From the NCBI GenBank assembly GCA_965249895.1, contig CBDFNC010000005.1:2232001-2296000 (forward strand): DNA of 64,000 nucleotides, read 5' to 3'. The translations under genes and the position numbers were made by a program. The notes beneath the pieces are model-generated. The model saw nothing but the letters and a program-made list of their open reading frames with translations, had not been told where the DNA came from and made no database searches. Source of the DNA: CBDFNC01 sp965249895 (GTDB lineage: Bacteria > Pseudomonadota > Gammaproteobacteria > Enterobacterales > CBDFNC01). Positions within the stretch are counted from its first letter, which is position 1; the number at the start of each line of letters is the position of its first letter. Of this stretch, positions 44,853 to 53,392 are shown piece by piece.

Positions 44853-45785
44853 ATGCTGAACAAGCTGTTTCTAACTTTGGATCTTAATCTGCTGCGCACG
44901 TTTTGGGTGTTGTCCCAGGAACTCAGCACAACCAAAACTGCAAAGCGATTAGGTTTAAGCCAGCCCGCCATCAGCAGAGCGCTGCAACGCCTTAGAGAAC
45001 ATTTTGCGGATGAGTTGTTTGTAAAAAGCTACCAGGGGCTGGCGCCCACAGCCAAAGGCCAACACTTAATAGAGGCGTTATTGCCCATCATGGCCCAGCT
45101 ATCTGACGTGATAAACCAGCATGAAGATGTTGACCTGACAAAGATGCAGGGCCGTATTCGCATTGCCATGCACCCTTTCTTATGTCTCGCACTAGGTCAG
45201 GATATTTTTCAGCAAATACACAACATAGCGCCAAACCTTGCGGTCGATCTGGTTAGCTGGAATCAACAGACGGCAGAACAAATAAAAAATGATGAGGTTC
45301 AGATAGGGCTTAACTTTTCTCCCATGGAAGTCTCGAAAGAAATCGCCCAAAAGCCCCTTGGCAAAGACATTCCGTCGATTTACCTGCGAAAAGATCATCC
45401 TTTTAAAGGCAAATATATTCGCCTGGCCGACATTCATAAATACGATATGTTGGCGCTTATTTTGCCGGGTTGGACCGATAATCAAACCCTTGCCGAGCAA
45501 TACCTGGCGAATTTCGGCATCACCCTAAATGTAGTGTTTAGGACAGAGCTGCCTCAAGTGGCATTTGATACCCTGGCGAAATCCGATATGCTGATGCCGG
45601 GTTCAGGTTTGCTACAAGCCGGGCTTCGCGACGATATTCGCAGCCTGCCCATCGACCCCAGCATTCCTCTGCCCGAATGGGAACTGGGGTTATTTTATCA
45701 CTACAGACACAGAAGCAACCCTGCTTATCGCTTCTTCTTTAGCGCCATCAACCAGGCGTTAAAAACGGCCAAAAGTAAAATATAA
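44853..45785 (+). CDS. LysR-family transcriptional regulator
   Basis: A 310-aa protein with an N-terminal winged HTH (DLNLLRTFWVLSQELSTTKTAKRLGLSQPAISRALQRLREHFADELFVKS) and a C-terminal substrate-binding domain. The HTH style is the NodD/LeuO-like subgroup. The next gene on the same strand is a small membrane sensor-like protein about 80 bases away; no obvious divergent target exists upstream. Confidence 0.88.
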   Translation: MLNKLFLTLDLNLLRTFWVLSQELSTTKTAKRLGLSQPAISRALQRLREHFADELFVKSYQGLAPTAKGQHLIEALLPIMAQLSDVINQHEDVDLTKMQGRIRIAMHPFLCLALGQDIFQQIHNIAPNLAVDLVSWNQQTAEQIKNDEVQIGLNFSPMEVSKEIAQKPLGKDIPSIYLRKDHPFKGKYIRLADIHKYDMLALILPGWTDNQTLAEQYLANFGITLNVVFRTELPQVAFDTLAKSDMLMPGSGLLQAGLRDDIRSLPIDPSIPLPEWELGLFYHYRHRSNPAYRFFFSAINQALKTAKSKI

Positions 45786-45863
45786 CAGCTGAAATCAAGC
45801 TGTAATTCTCTCCTCTGGTGGTATCTATACTTAGCCTACCAGCAGGTTAAAGGCGTCTCTACA

Positions 45864-46715
45864 TTGCTCTATCGCTACATTCTTATTGCTTTTCTGTCAT
45901 CCGCCAGCATGCTTCTCGCTTCGGAGTGGCAGCATACTCGCTGGCAACAATTAAAACAGTGTCGCGATAACATCCAGCATATGCATGTAAACCTGTTGCT
46001 GCTGCGCCGCCATGAAAAAGACTTTTTAGCACGTAAATTAAAGCGCTATATCACTGACTGGCAGGATAGGTTTGACCAAAATCAATCCACCCAGGAAGGT
46101 GTTAGTGTTTGCTTTAAAAACCACACTGAAGGCCAGAAGTTACTGCAGCAACTTCAACATCAATATGAGGAATATCAGCGCTTATTTCTACTTTTTGTTC
46201 TTGAAATAAAAAATTCTTCTAGCCAGGAACAAGTACTGATCAATGACATTGTCACACTGCAAGAAAGAATAGAAATGCATGCCCAACATGGCAGTGTTGA
46301 TCTCCTGTCACAGTTGATTCAAATACGGCAGAGCCTGTTCTCATATATAGTTGAACGCAGAGTAATCTCTTTAGAACTGCTATTGAAAAAAATTATGGAA
46401 ATAGATAAACAAGGGTCTGGCAACGCGCCGTTCACTAATTCACTGAAAAACTACAAAACCAAGGTAATCGATTTAAATGGGTTAATTAGCAGATTAAGCG
46501 AGTCCCATAAATACGGTGTCCATGCCCAAATGCGGGCGGCGGCTCATAGCGCGGAGCAGATCATCTCCACAGAACTACCGCAACAGATGAAAGTAAATGA
46601 GTCAAAAGCCAGGACTCAGGGCTACCTCTGGTTTTCCTTGGTGATACTAGTGAACCTGCTGCTGGCAATTAAGTTGGGGTTACATCAGTCACCAACCGAT
46701 AACCGAACAACTTAA
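45864..46715 (+). CDS. Membrane protein resembling the sensory half of a chemoreceptor, lacking a signalling domain
   Basis: 283 aa from a TTG start (45864). TM1 is at ~3-20 and TM2 at ~255-275. The ~230-residue segment between them is helical and periplasmic, with the motif LLRRHEKDFLARK typical of the 4HB/McpB-like sensory domains of methyl-accepting proteins. It ends 12 residues after TM2, with no HAMP, receiver or methyl-accepting domain. It is either an orphan sensor partner or a truncated chemoreceptor; the frame shows no internal lesion. Confidence 0.6.
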   Translation: MLYRYILIAFLSSASMLLASEWQHTRWQQLKQCRDNIQHMHVNLLLLRRHEKDFLARKLKRYITDWQDRFDQNQSTQEGVSVCFKNHTEGQKLLQQLQHQYEEYQRLFLLFVLEIKNSSSQEQVLINDIVTLQERIEMHAQHGSVDLLSQLIQIRQSLFSYIVERRVISLELLLKKIMEIDKQGSGNAPFTNSLKNYKTKVIDLNGLISRLSESHKYGVHAQMRAAAHSAEQIISTELPQQMKVNESKARTQGYLWFSLVILVNLLLAIKLGLHQSPTDNRTT

Positions 46716-46733
46716 CCCTCAGGGTATTCTGTA

Positions 46734-47174
46734 TTATTTTGTGTTCAACTCCACCAAGGTTGCCTGAATTTTAGCCAGTTGCTGTAGCGTATCTCGCAAA
46801 GAGGTTTTGCCTATAGCACCAGCCAATATGTCGTCCAGTTCAGCAAGAAGCTGTCTGGCATCAGCCATCAACAGCTCTCCCGACTCGGTAAACAGAATTT
46901 GCTTTTGTCTCCCGGGACCAACGACTTGCTCCAGGTAACCAAGCTTTGACTGTTCCTTCACCATTTTTGCCACCATCTGCCGGGACACACTTAGAGAGCG
47001 CGCGATCTCTGAGCCATAGTTTACACCGCACTCCAGGGTACTTAAAAACTGCAATACCGAAGGCGTAACACCGTGATACCCCTTTCTTTTCAGCTCATTA
47101 GCTAAATATAAAGAGATCCCTTCATTCACCTTGGCAGCATTAAACACTAAGCCCAGGGAGTCACTCTCTACCAT
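46734..47174 (-). CDS. MarR-family repressor
   Basis: A winged-helix regulator of about 146 aa, with HTH YGSEIARSLSVSRQMVAKMVKEQSKLGYLEQ and the wing GPGRQKQILFTESG. I prefer ATG 47174 (MVESDSLG) over 47207, because a perfect palindrome (47190-47206) abuts the upstream ATG and looks like its operator. The alternative start at 47207 cannot be excluded. It is divergent from a small membrane protein. Confidence 0.85.
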   Translation of the reverse strand: MVESDSLGLVFNAAKVNEGISLYLANELKRKGYHGVTPSVLQFLSTLECGVNYGSEIARSLSVSRQMVAKMVKEQSKLGYLEQVVGPGRQKQILFTESGELLMADARQLLAELDDILAGAIGKTSLRDTLQQLAKIQATLVELNTK

Positions 47175-47189
47175 AGCCACACCACCACT

Positions 47190-47248
47190 TGTCAACCTTG
47201 TTGACATAACATCCGTCTCACGCTAACTTAATGTCAACCAAGTTTACA
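47190..47248. promoter_or_regulatory. Paired operators between the MarR gene and the divergent membrane gene
   Basis: TGTCAAC-CTT-GTTGACA (47190-47206) is a perfect palindrome. A second, imperfect copy TGTCAACCAAGTTTACA lies at 47232-47248, just before the membrane-protein ATG at 47262. They probably bind the MarR protein and control both directions. Confidence 0.75.
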
Positions 47249-47261
47249 TTGAGTACTGCCA

Positions 47262-47651
47262 ATGATCACCCTTAATCACGTTTTACGAGCCAATGCCACC
47301 AGCTGCATCCTGTTTGGTGTTGTTTTTCTGTCCATGCCCTCGGCTGTAGCTGACTTTTTAAGCACAAAAATGCAGGTATCCAGTGTTGTACTACAAATCC
47401 TAGGGCTGGGCTTGATCCTCAACGGACTACATCTCGCCTGGGCATCCAAAGCAATTTCCCCCTCTAAAGCCATTATCCTGTATTTTTCTCTGGGAGATTT
47501 TGTTTGGGTATTGGCCACTCTGGCTCTTATCGGAGCGGGTATCTGGATCACCACGACAACAGGTATTTTCGTTGCAATGCTAGTGGCTTTATTAGTGGGG
47601 ATAATGGGATATTTTCAGCTGAAAAAACTGCGAGAGCTCTCCATTAACTGA
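47262..47651 (+). CDS. Small four-helix membrane protein under probable MarR control
   Basis: A 129-aa protein with four predicted membrane segments (FGVVFLSMPS, LGLGLILNGLHLAW, FVWVLATLALIGAGIWI, FVAMLVALLVGIMGYF). I do not recognise a characterised family. Divergent arrangement with a MarR gene, and operators within 30 bases of its start, suggest induction by a small molecule. Confidence 0.75.
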   Translation: MITLNHVLRANATSCILFGVVFLSMPSAVADFLSTKMQVSSVVLQILGLGLILNGLHLAWASKAISPSKAIILYFSLGDFVWVLATLALIGAGIWITTTTGIFVAMLVALLVGIMGYFQLKKLRELSIN

Positions 47652-47751
47652 AATGAAAACGAGGAAAGCGCTGCGAAAAAAACGCGGCGCAGCCAAATTT
47701 GGCAGGAGCAGTTAATATTCGACTCAAACGCCTGCAATTAAGCGCAACAAC

Positions 47752-48111
47752 TTATACTTTCGCATCTGACCACACGGCATATTCATTACCGCTGGGGTCA
47801 CTAAAGTGGAAGCGCTGGCCCCCGGGGAAGGCGAATATGGGCTTAATAATTGCGCCACCTGCCGATTCAATATTGGCCTGGGTTTGTTCCAGATTGTTAC
47901 TAAACAAAACAATCAGTGCACTGCCGTTCGCAGTGCTCACTGTCAAGTCAGACTTAAAGAAACCACCATCTAACCCTTCATTTGAGAACGCTGTGTACTC
48001 AGGGCCATAATCAACAAACGACCAGTTAAAAGCCGTGATAAAAAAAGCCTTGGTCGCTTCGATATCTTTTGCCGGAAATTCAACATAGTTTATTTTTTCA
48101 TGTTCATTCAT
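47752..48111 (-). CDS. VOC-superfamily protein
   Basis: A 119-aa glyoxalase/bleomycin-resistance fold protein: INYVEFPAKDIEATKAFFITAFNWSFVDYGPEYTAF at the N-terminus and FPGGQRFHFSDPSGNEYAVWSD at the C-terminus. It is of the short VOC type seen in many proteobacteria; the substrate is unknown. Confidence 0.82.
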   Translation of the reverse strand: MNEHEKINYVEFPAKDIEATKAFFITAFNWSFVDYGPEYTAFSNEGLDGGFFKSDLTVSTANGSALIVLFSNNLEQTQANIESAGGAIIKPIFAFPGGQRFHFSDPSGNEYAVWSDAKV

Positions 48112-48176
48112 TATTTATCTCTCAAAAATTCAGAGTCGATAGGCCAAGCCTTAAACGACTCTGATAGCAATATCAA

Positions 48177-48365
48177 CTATTTAGATATGGAACAAGAGGA
48201 TATACCAAATATCCTGTAGATGGGGCAAACACCTACCAGACCGGTTAGCAAGGGTATCAAGCCTATATACCCCCAGTTGGTTTGTGGACCAACAAATACC
48301 ATAGCTAATAGCACAACTCCCAAAAGGGTTCTGGCGATGCGATCTAACGATGATTCATTTTTCAT
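48177..48365 (-). CDS. DUF2892/YgaP-type small inner membrane protein
   Basis: 62 aa from MKNESSLDRIARTLLGVVLL (ATG 48365), with a Shine-Dalgarno-like GAGGAGA just upstream; the longer frame to 48449 overlaps the regulator. It has two membrane segments and the conserved end TGLVGVCPIYRIFGISSC of DUF2892 proteins. It lies directly downstream of a Crp/Fnr regulator on the same strand, a pairing seen widely and linked in some species to sulfide or redox response. Confidence 0.82.
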   Translation of the reverse strand: MKNESSLDRIARTLLGVVLLAMVFVGPQTNWGYIGLIPLLTGLVGVCPIYRIFGISSCSISK

Positions 48366-48426
48366 TATGTTCTCCTCAATATTACCGTTAGTACTGAATA
48401 TTGAGGTCATTCTCCTCCTGAGCTGG

Positions 48427-49074
48427 TTAAGCTTCAGTGACAATGTCACATAAGGGAAGCGCTAGGCCTTGCTGTCTAATTTTGTTTAGCTCTTGCTTGT
48501 CTGTCACTGTAATGCTGCCACGAGCAAGACGTACAATATTACTCTTCTCCAGCGACTTCAGATTTCGGCTGACAACTTCACGGGCGGAACCAATTTCTTC
48601 CGCTACTCCCTGGTGAGTTGTGAATATTGTGTTTCCTTGTCCCGCAACTCTAAGCAAGTAATCGGCAATCCTCTGCTCTATGCTGGATGTGGTTAATTGC
48701 TCAACCAGAGTAATTAAGTTACTCAGGCGTTGTCCAAAACTAGAAAAAACGAATGCTCTGAAATTAGGTGAAACATTCAGGTATTTATCAAATTGCTCCT
48801 TGGAAATGGCTTTAAATACCACTTCTGACTCAGTGATCGCTTCGGCAGGAAAATGTTTATTCGATAACAGGCAAGATGTGGTTAGCACACACATTTCGCC
48901 AGCGGCAATCCGATATAACAAGGTTTCTTTACCCGAGTGTGAGCGGGAGTAGACTCGGATTGAACCACTAATAACTACCACATACTGACTACATACATCC
49001 CCTTGCCGGAGCACAAGGGAATTTGCGGGTATAGTATGCTGTTTGGCTAAGGATATTTCTTCAGGTAATGTCAT
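48427..49074 (-). CDS. Crp/Fnr-family transcriptional regulator
   Basis: A 215-aa protein with an N-terminal cyclic-nucleotide-binding fold (~15-125, LVLRQGDVCSQYVVVISGSIRVYSRS) and a C-terminal Crp HTH (~150-200, TTHQGVAEEIGSAREVVSRNLKSLEKSNIV). The four-cysteine Fe-S set of Fnr is absent; Cys residues occur at CSQY, MCVLTTSC and LCDIV. It probably controls the DUF2892 gene. Confidence 0.88.
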   Translation of the reverse strand: MTLPEEISLAKQHTIPANSLVLRQGDVCSQYVVVISGSIRVYSRSHSGKETLLYRIAAGEMCVLTTSCLLSNKHFPAEAITESEVVFKAISKEQFDKYLNVSPNFRAFVFSSFGQRLSNLITLVEQLTTSSIEQRIADYLLRVAGQGNTIFTTHQGVAEEIGSAREVVSRNLKSLEKSNIVRLARGSITVTDKQELNKIRQQGLALPLCDIVTEA

Positions 49075-49217
49075 GTTAAATACAAATAATAAGTGAAAAG
49101 TTGGACCGGTTCAGCAGATCATCAGCTACTTTCTGAAACGGCTTACACACAGCGACACTACTATAGCCATATAGCATTGGGACCATCAATAAATTATCAC
49201 TAAACGGAAACTGCCAG

Positions 49218-49500
49218 TGTCCGTCCTGAAACTCATATATTCGTTCTTCAGTCATATTTTTAGAATGCGAAACTTGCCGTTTTGCAAAGGCCTAAAGTTA
49301 GTTATCACTATCTCAGCGCTCCCTGTCATTGTCAGCTTGCCTGGTATGGTCCGACATCTCGGTCTAGTGTCTTTTAGCGCACACAGATATCGCGGTAAAG
49401 CCGCTGAATTCCGAGTGTCGGGCCATCCAGATGTCGGACCACCGCGTGCGAGGATAATGCGCCTTGGGAATGACAGAATCGGCGCTTCAGGACGGGCACT
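49218..49500. mobile_element. MITE copy A, 283 bp
   Basis: The ends are AGTGTCCGTCCTGAA (49218-) and TTCAGGACGGGCACT (-49500), inverted with one mismatch in 15. Internal sequence matches copy B (52274-52499) in the opposite orientation, and copies or fragments at 28751-28967, 37378-37410 and 8551-8645. It has no transposase. The remainder of 49075-49217 and 49501-49742 has no other feature. Confidence 0.85.
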
Positions 49501-49742
49501 AGTTAGTCGTTTGACGACCGTATGACTTATTTTGAATGCCGGCCTTTGGCTCTTGAATATCCTATCGAGATAATCACCTGAGTCTACATTCCAGCAATTC
49601 TCTTCCCCGCGGAAACCACTGGCATGTTTCATATCTGAACAAGCCCGCTGACTCCACCAAAAAAATAACTACTAATTAATTGCTCAACATTTGTACAGCT
49701 GGGTCGATACAGAATATACGCATCCGCTTCTCGGGAGAAGTT

Positions 49743-51524
49743 ATGCCTCTGGTAGTTAATAGCAACAACCTAGCTCTGTTTGCTCAGCGTAGCCTGAGGA
49801 GTTCGCAGAGCGAACAAGACACAGCCATGGAGAGGTTGGCTTCTGGGTTACGTATTAACTCGGCTAGAGATGATGCTGCAGGCCTGGCTATTACAGACCA
49901 AATGACCAGTCAAGTTCGAGGCCTCAACCAGGCGGTGCGTAATGCCACCGACGGGATCTCTGCCATACAGACGGCGGATGGAGCAATCAATACCCTGGTC
50001 AACGATCTCCAGCGTATCCGGGAATTAGCTGTGCAATCAGCAAATGATACAAACTCTATCAGTAACCGCAATGCCTTACAGTCAGAAGCTGGCCAACTAT
50101 TGAATAACATCAACAATATAGCAAAGACAACTGAGTTCAATGGCGTAAAGCTTTTCGTCCGAGGCGAATTGGCCCCCGACTCAGATACAGATCGCCAAGC
50201 AGTAATTGATGGATTGTTTGGAAGTTGGTTTGAACAATCCGAGAAGCTAATAAAAGACTTATACGGATTACAGGGCGATGGAGCCGAACTCAAAATTCAT
50301 TTACAGACTCAACCGGATCCCAAATTGGCGGCTTCGGTTTCCGGGATCCCCGATGCCAACGGCAAAACAACAGAAATGTTCCTAAACATCGATATGGCAG
50401 ACTTCCCCAGAGGGATTATTCCAGATGGCGGAAATCCGCCTTTTTTCTCAGACCGTATTATTGCGCATGAAATGGTTCACGCAGTGATGGGACGAACGAT
50501 GAATTTTGCTGATGGAGATGCCAATCCCAACAATAATCCCATCGAAATCTGGTTTAAAGAAGGGACGGCTGAATTTATTCACGGCGCTGATGAGCGAGTG
50601 CTGACCGACCTAAACCTAGCGGATAATGACGCCACCAATGCTATTGTTGCAGCAGACTATGCGACGCTTGCCGCTGGTCTGCCAGACGACGCCAGCTGGA
50701 CAGGAGATAGTGCTCAGTATTCGGTGGCCTATGCCGCCGTACGACTAATTCATAAGGAAATGAAGGACAGCGGTGGAAGCGGTATTAAAGAAATGATGGT
50801 TTGGCTTAAAGATAACGCGGACAGCATGGTCACTTTGGATAATGCCTTTGCCCACTTTAGTAGTGCTGCTGGTGGTAACCTGTTGAGAGCAGGTTGGTCC
50901 AACGAGGCCCTTTTCAGAGCCGATTTCGTAGGCGCAACCGGAACTAATTTTATTCAAACGGGATTACAACTAGCGAATGAGGATACCGGTGGGATCGGTG
51001 GTTTTGATGCGGATGAAGGCACTGCCAAAAACAGTCAAACTGTAATACCCGATACTAAGTATGTACGACTCGATCCGCTTGAGGGGTTTCGGGTTTCAGT
51101 GCCTAACACATTTGGCGTGCACAACCCTTTGTTAACCTCCAACTATAACTTACAGGTTGGAGCAAATAAGGGGGAAGGAATAGAGTTCGCATTCTCCCTG
51201 GTTGACAGCAGCGCATTAGGATTAAATGAACTGGATATCGCTAACAATGCCAGCGGGGCAATCACACAAATTGATAAGGCATTAGAATACCTGATAACAG
51301 AACAAGGCAAGATGGGGGCGATGACAAACCGGTTACAAAGTAGCATAAACGTATCAAGTAACAGTTCTCAACTACAGGCAATGAGCCGCTCACGGATAAG
51401 GGATACTGATTTTGCTATAGAAAGCAGCCATCTAGCCAAAAGCCAAATCCTCCAACAAGCAAGCCTCAGCATGATAGCCCAAGCCAATGCTAACTCTCAA
51501 ATTGTTCTCTCCTTACTTGGTTAA
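49743..51524 (+). CDS. Flagellinolysin-type flagellin with inserted zinc metalloprotease domain
   Basis: 593 aa from MPLVVNSNNLALFAQRSL (ATG 49743, GGGAGAAG upstream); an earlier in-frame start at 49680 adds 21 unrelated residues. Residues ~1-140 are the flagellin N-terminal D0/D1 region (ERLASGLRINSARDDAAGLAI, ATDGISAIQTADGAI). Residues ~480-593 are the C-terminal D1/D0 region (ALEYLITEQGKMGAMTNRLQ, ILQQASLSMIAQANANSQIV). The variable region is replaced by a gluzincin-like peptidase: HEMVH at 242-246 and the third ligand E273 in WFKEGTAEFIHG. Proteolytic flagellins of this architecture are known to assemble into filaments. No other flagellar gene is nearby. Confidence 0.93.
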   Translation: MPLVVNSNNLALFAQRSLRSSQSEQDTAMERLASGLRINSARDDAAGLAITDQMTSQVRGLNQAVRNATDGISAIQTADGAINTLVNDLQRIRELAVQSANDTNSISNRNALQSEAGQLLNNINNIAKTTEFNGVKLFVRGELAPDSDTDRQAVIDGLFGSWFEQSEKLIKDLYGLQGDGAELKIHLQTQPDPKLAASVSGIPDANGKTTEMFLNIDMADFPRGIIPDGGNPPFFSDRIIAHEMVHAVMGRTMNFADGDANPNNNPIEIWFKEGTAEFIHGADERVLTDLNLADNDATNAIVAADYATLAAGLPDDASWTGDSAQYSVAYAAVRLIHKEMKDSGGSGIKEMMVWLKDNADSMVTLDNAFAHFSSAAGGNLLRAGWSNEALFRADFVGATGTNFIQTGLQLANEDTGGIGGFDADEGTAKNSQTVIPDTKYVRLDPLEGFRVSVPNTFGVHNPLLTSNYNLQVGANKGEGIEFAFSLVDSSALGLNELDIANNASGAITQIDKALEYLITEQGKMGAMTNRLQSSINVSSNSSQLQAMSRSRIRDTDFAIESSHLAKSQILQQASLSMIAQANANSQIVLSLLG

Positions 51525-51675
51525 GACACCAAGCTCAATCACAGGTAAGCACTATCCCTAATATCCGGCTAACCACGACGACCGGATCATCCCGGTTTTA
51601 ATAACTTCCTTACTACGCCGGAACTAGCGTTAATTTCACTAGCCAGCACCAAGAGCTTATCAGTCATAATTTATT

Positions 51676-52060
51676 TTAGTTATCAACATCATAAGCCGCC
51701 TCACCCTGCAATATAATCATCAGCACCTGACCGTGTTTGATGGCATCTGCTTTCAGCGTTGCGATGTCCTTATCCAGTACCACCAAATCCGCCGATTTGC
51801 CGATTTGCCGACCTCGATAGAGCCGGTAATTAACTCTAGGTCCAGCGCCTTAGCGGCATTAATGTTGCTGGCGTCTATGGCGTCCTTCACATTAACCAAA
51901 CCTTTACCTCACAAGATCAAGGTGTTAGCTATCGTATGTAATGGGTTAACTGAGTTGACATCCCAATCACTGCTCAGGGTAATATTGGCTCCTGTTCTGA
52001 ATACCCTACCGATGGCAATCCGGCTTTTTCCGCCAACACGGCTAGCTCTTCTTGTACGGC
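51676..52060 (-). pseudogene. Remnant of a YtcJ-like amidohydrolase gene (C-terminal part)
   Basis: Reading the minus strand in pieces gives RTGANITLSSDWDVNSVNPL, then NAAKALDLELITGSIEVGKSA and finally GKSADLVVLDKDIATLKADA to a stop at 51676. These are ordered C-terminal segments of amidohydrolase family 3 (SSDW and GKSADLVVLD are hallmarks). The frame is broken by an 8-bp tandem duplication of GCCGATTT near 51791-51806 and by other stops. The catalytic N-terminal barrel is missing. Confidence 0.8.
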
Positions 52061-52230
52061 ATCGGCATCACGTTGACCATTTCGCCCTCTTCCCCAAGGG
52101 CTTCCACATACCTGCCGTACGCGCCTTCATCCACCATGATTAATACATCGTCAGCGTACCTGATAATTTGACGCGCATAATACGGCTCCCCGGCTATCGG
52201 GGCTGCCAGTACGATTAACTCGTTTGACAT
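52042..52230 (-). CDS. Uncharacterised 62-aa frame with good ribosome site
   Basis: It starts at ATG 52230 preceded by AGAGGAG and encodes MSNELIVLAAPIAGEPYYAR and a following acidic segment with DDVLIMVDEGAYGRYVEALGEEGE. It ends inside the amidohydrolase remnant, so it is probably the 5' end of another gene joined to it by a deletion, or a small intact gene. I do not recognise it. Confidence 0.4.
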   Translation of the reverse strand: MSNELIVLAAPIAGEPYYARQIIRYADDVLIMVDEGAYGRYVEALGEEGEMVNVMPMPYKKS

Positions 52231-52273
52231 GGTTAACTCCTCTGCATATGCGTTTGATCCGCCACTAAATAGT

Positions 52274-52499
52274 AGTGTACGTCCTGAAACGTCGATTCTG
52301 TCATTCCCTCGCACGAGGGAATCCAGCGGCTTTACCGCGATCTCGGCGTGCGCTAAAAGACACTGGATTGCCAGGAAAGCTGACAATGACAGGGGGCGCT
52401 GAGATAGTAGTGACTAACTTTAGGCCTTTGCAAAACGACAAGTATCGCGTTCTAAGAATATGACTGAAGAACGAATATGTGAGTTTCAGGACGGACACT
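52274..52499. mobile_element. MITE copy B, 226 bp, inverted relative to copy A
   Basis: The ends are AGTGTACGTCCTGAAAC and GTTTCAGGACGGACACT, inverted with one mismatch in 17. The inner hairpin ATTCCCTCG-CA-CGAGGGAAT (52302-52321) resembles common intergenic hairpins. Read on the minus strand, it follows copy A closely for about 110 bases and again near the far end. The gap 52500-52760 holds no convincing gene. Confidence 0.85.
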
Positions 52500-52760
52500 A
52501 GCTAGAGATATCCCGCTTATCCAGAATTTAGATTTCATCATTTTTACACCTGTCCTGTTTAATCACAGCATAAAACTGTTGAGATGTGGAAAGTGTATGA
52601 CGTAGCGAAAAGGATAAAAAAGTGCTCAGGATCAGAAAAGTTGGATACTGCAGGTACGCCTTTTAGCACCGGGATAGGATTACGCCTAAGAGACATAATA
52701 TGCTTGGATAGAGTGTTAAAAGCCCCCGCCTCTATTTACAGTGAAGCAAAGGGCATTGTT

Positions 52761-53153
52761 TTATAGCGCTAAAATGGCTTCAATTTCGATGAGAAGATCA
52801 GGGGCAAATAATTGATCGACTTTAACCAAAGAGCTGGCGGGCAGAGCTTCGCCATAAAGATTAAATAAAGTGTCCCTCAAGGTTGAGATATCCGTTAAAT
52901 CGGACACAAATATAGTCACCTTAATCAGTTGCTGAAAAGAGGTATCATGTTGCTCTGCTATAGTCTTCAGCTGCTCAAAAATAGCCTTTGCTTGCTCGCC
53001 AATACTGCCACTCTGCGAGTCCGTACCATATGCGGTTAAACCCGAGGTATAAAGTACATTCTGGTGAGCAACAGCATGAACATAAGGTCCAGCTGGTAAG
53101 CCCAGCTGTGGATAGTTTTGACGTTGTAATTTCACTGAATTTTCCTTATCCAC
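52761..53153 (-). CDS. RidA-family (YjgF) protein
   Basis: A 130-aa protein, typical Rid length. It has the family segments AVAHQNVLYTSGLTAYG, QAKAIFEQLKTIAEQHDTSFQQLIKVTIFVSDL and the C-terminal PASSLVKVDQLFAPDLLIEIEAILAL. The arginine that binds substrate carboxylates in true RidA (usually in a Pxxx-R-A/S motif) is not evident at ALPASSLVKV, so it may belong to another Rid subgroup. It lies in a minus-strand row with a DUF2798 protein and a monooxygenase. Confidence 0.85.
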   Translation of the reverse strand: MDKENSVKLQRQNYPQLGLPAGPYVHAVAHQNVLYTSGLTAYGTDSQSGSIGEQAKAIFEQLKTIAEQHDTSFQQLIKVTIFVSDLTDISTLRDTLFNLYGEALPASSLVKVDQLFAPDLLIEIEAILAL

Positions 53154-53164
53154 TGAATAAAATA

Positions 53165-53392
53165 TCAGCTACTGGTGTTTAGAATTTGCTGAGTGAGTTT
53201 CTGTACCTGTGGGCCAAAGGTAAATGCGATCAAAGCCGCGGCTGGCCACGCCAATACAAAAGCATGCATCCACTGGTTGATATAACTGGCACTCCAACCA
53301 AGATTGAGCCAGGTAATCCAGGCCGTCATAAATAATGACAAGACAAGGGACATAAGGATGGAAAAAAGTAATCGCTGCTTCATAAGTATCAC
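53165..53392 (-). CDS. DUF2798-type two-helix membrane protein
   Basis: A 75-aa protein with two membrane segments (LLFSILMSLVLSLFMTAWITWLNLG, read in parts, and FVLAWPAAALIAFTFGP). This matches small DUF2798 proteins. Its start overlaps the stop of the monooxygenase gene by 4 bases, so they are co-translated. Confidence 0.8.
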   Translation of the reverse strand: MILMKQRLLFSILMSLVLSLFMTAWITWLNLGWSASYINQWMHAFVLAWPAAALIAFTFGPQVQKLTQQILNTSS

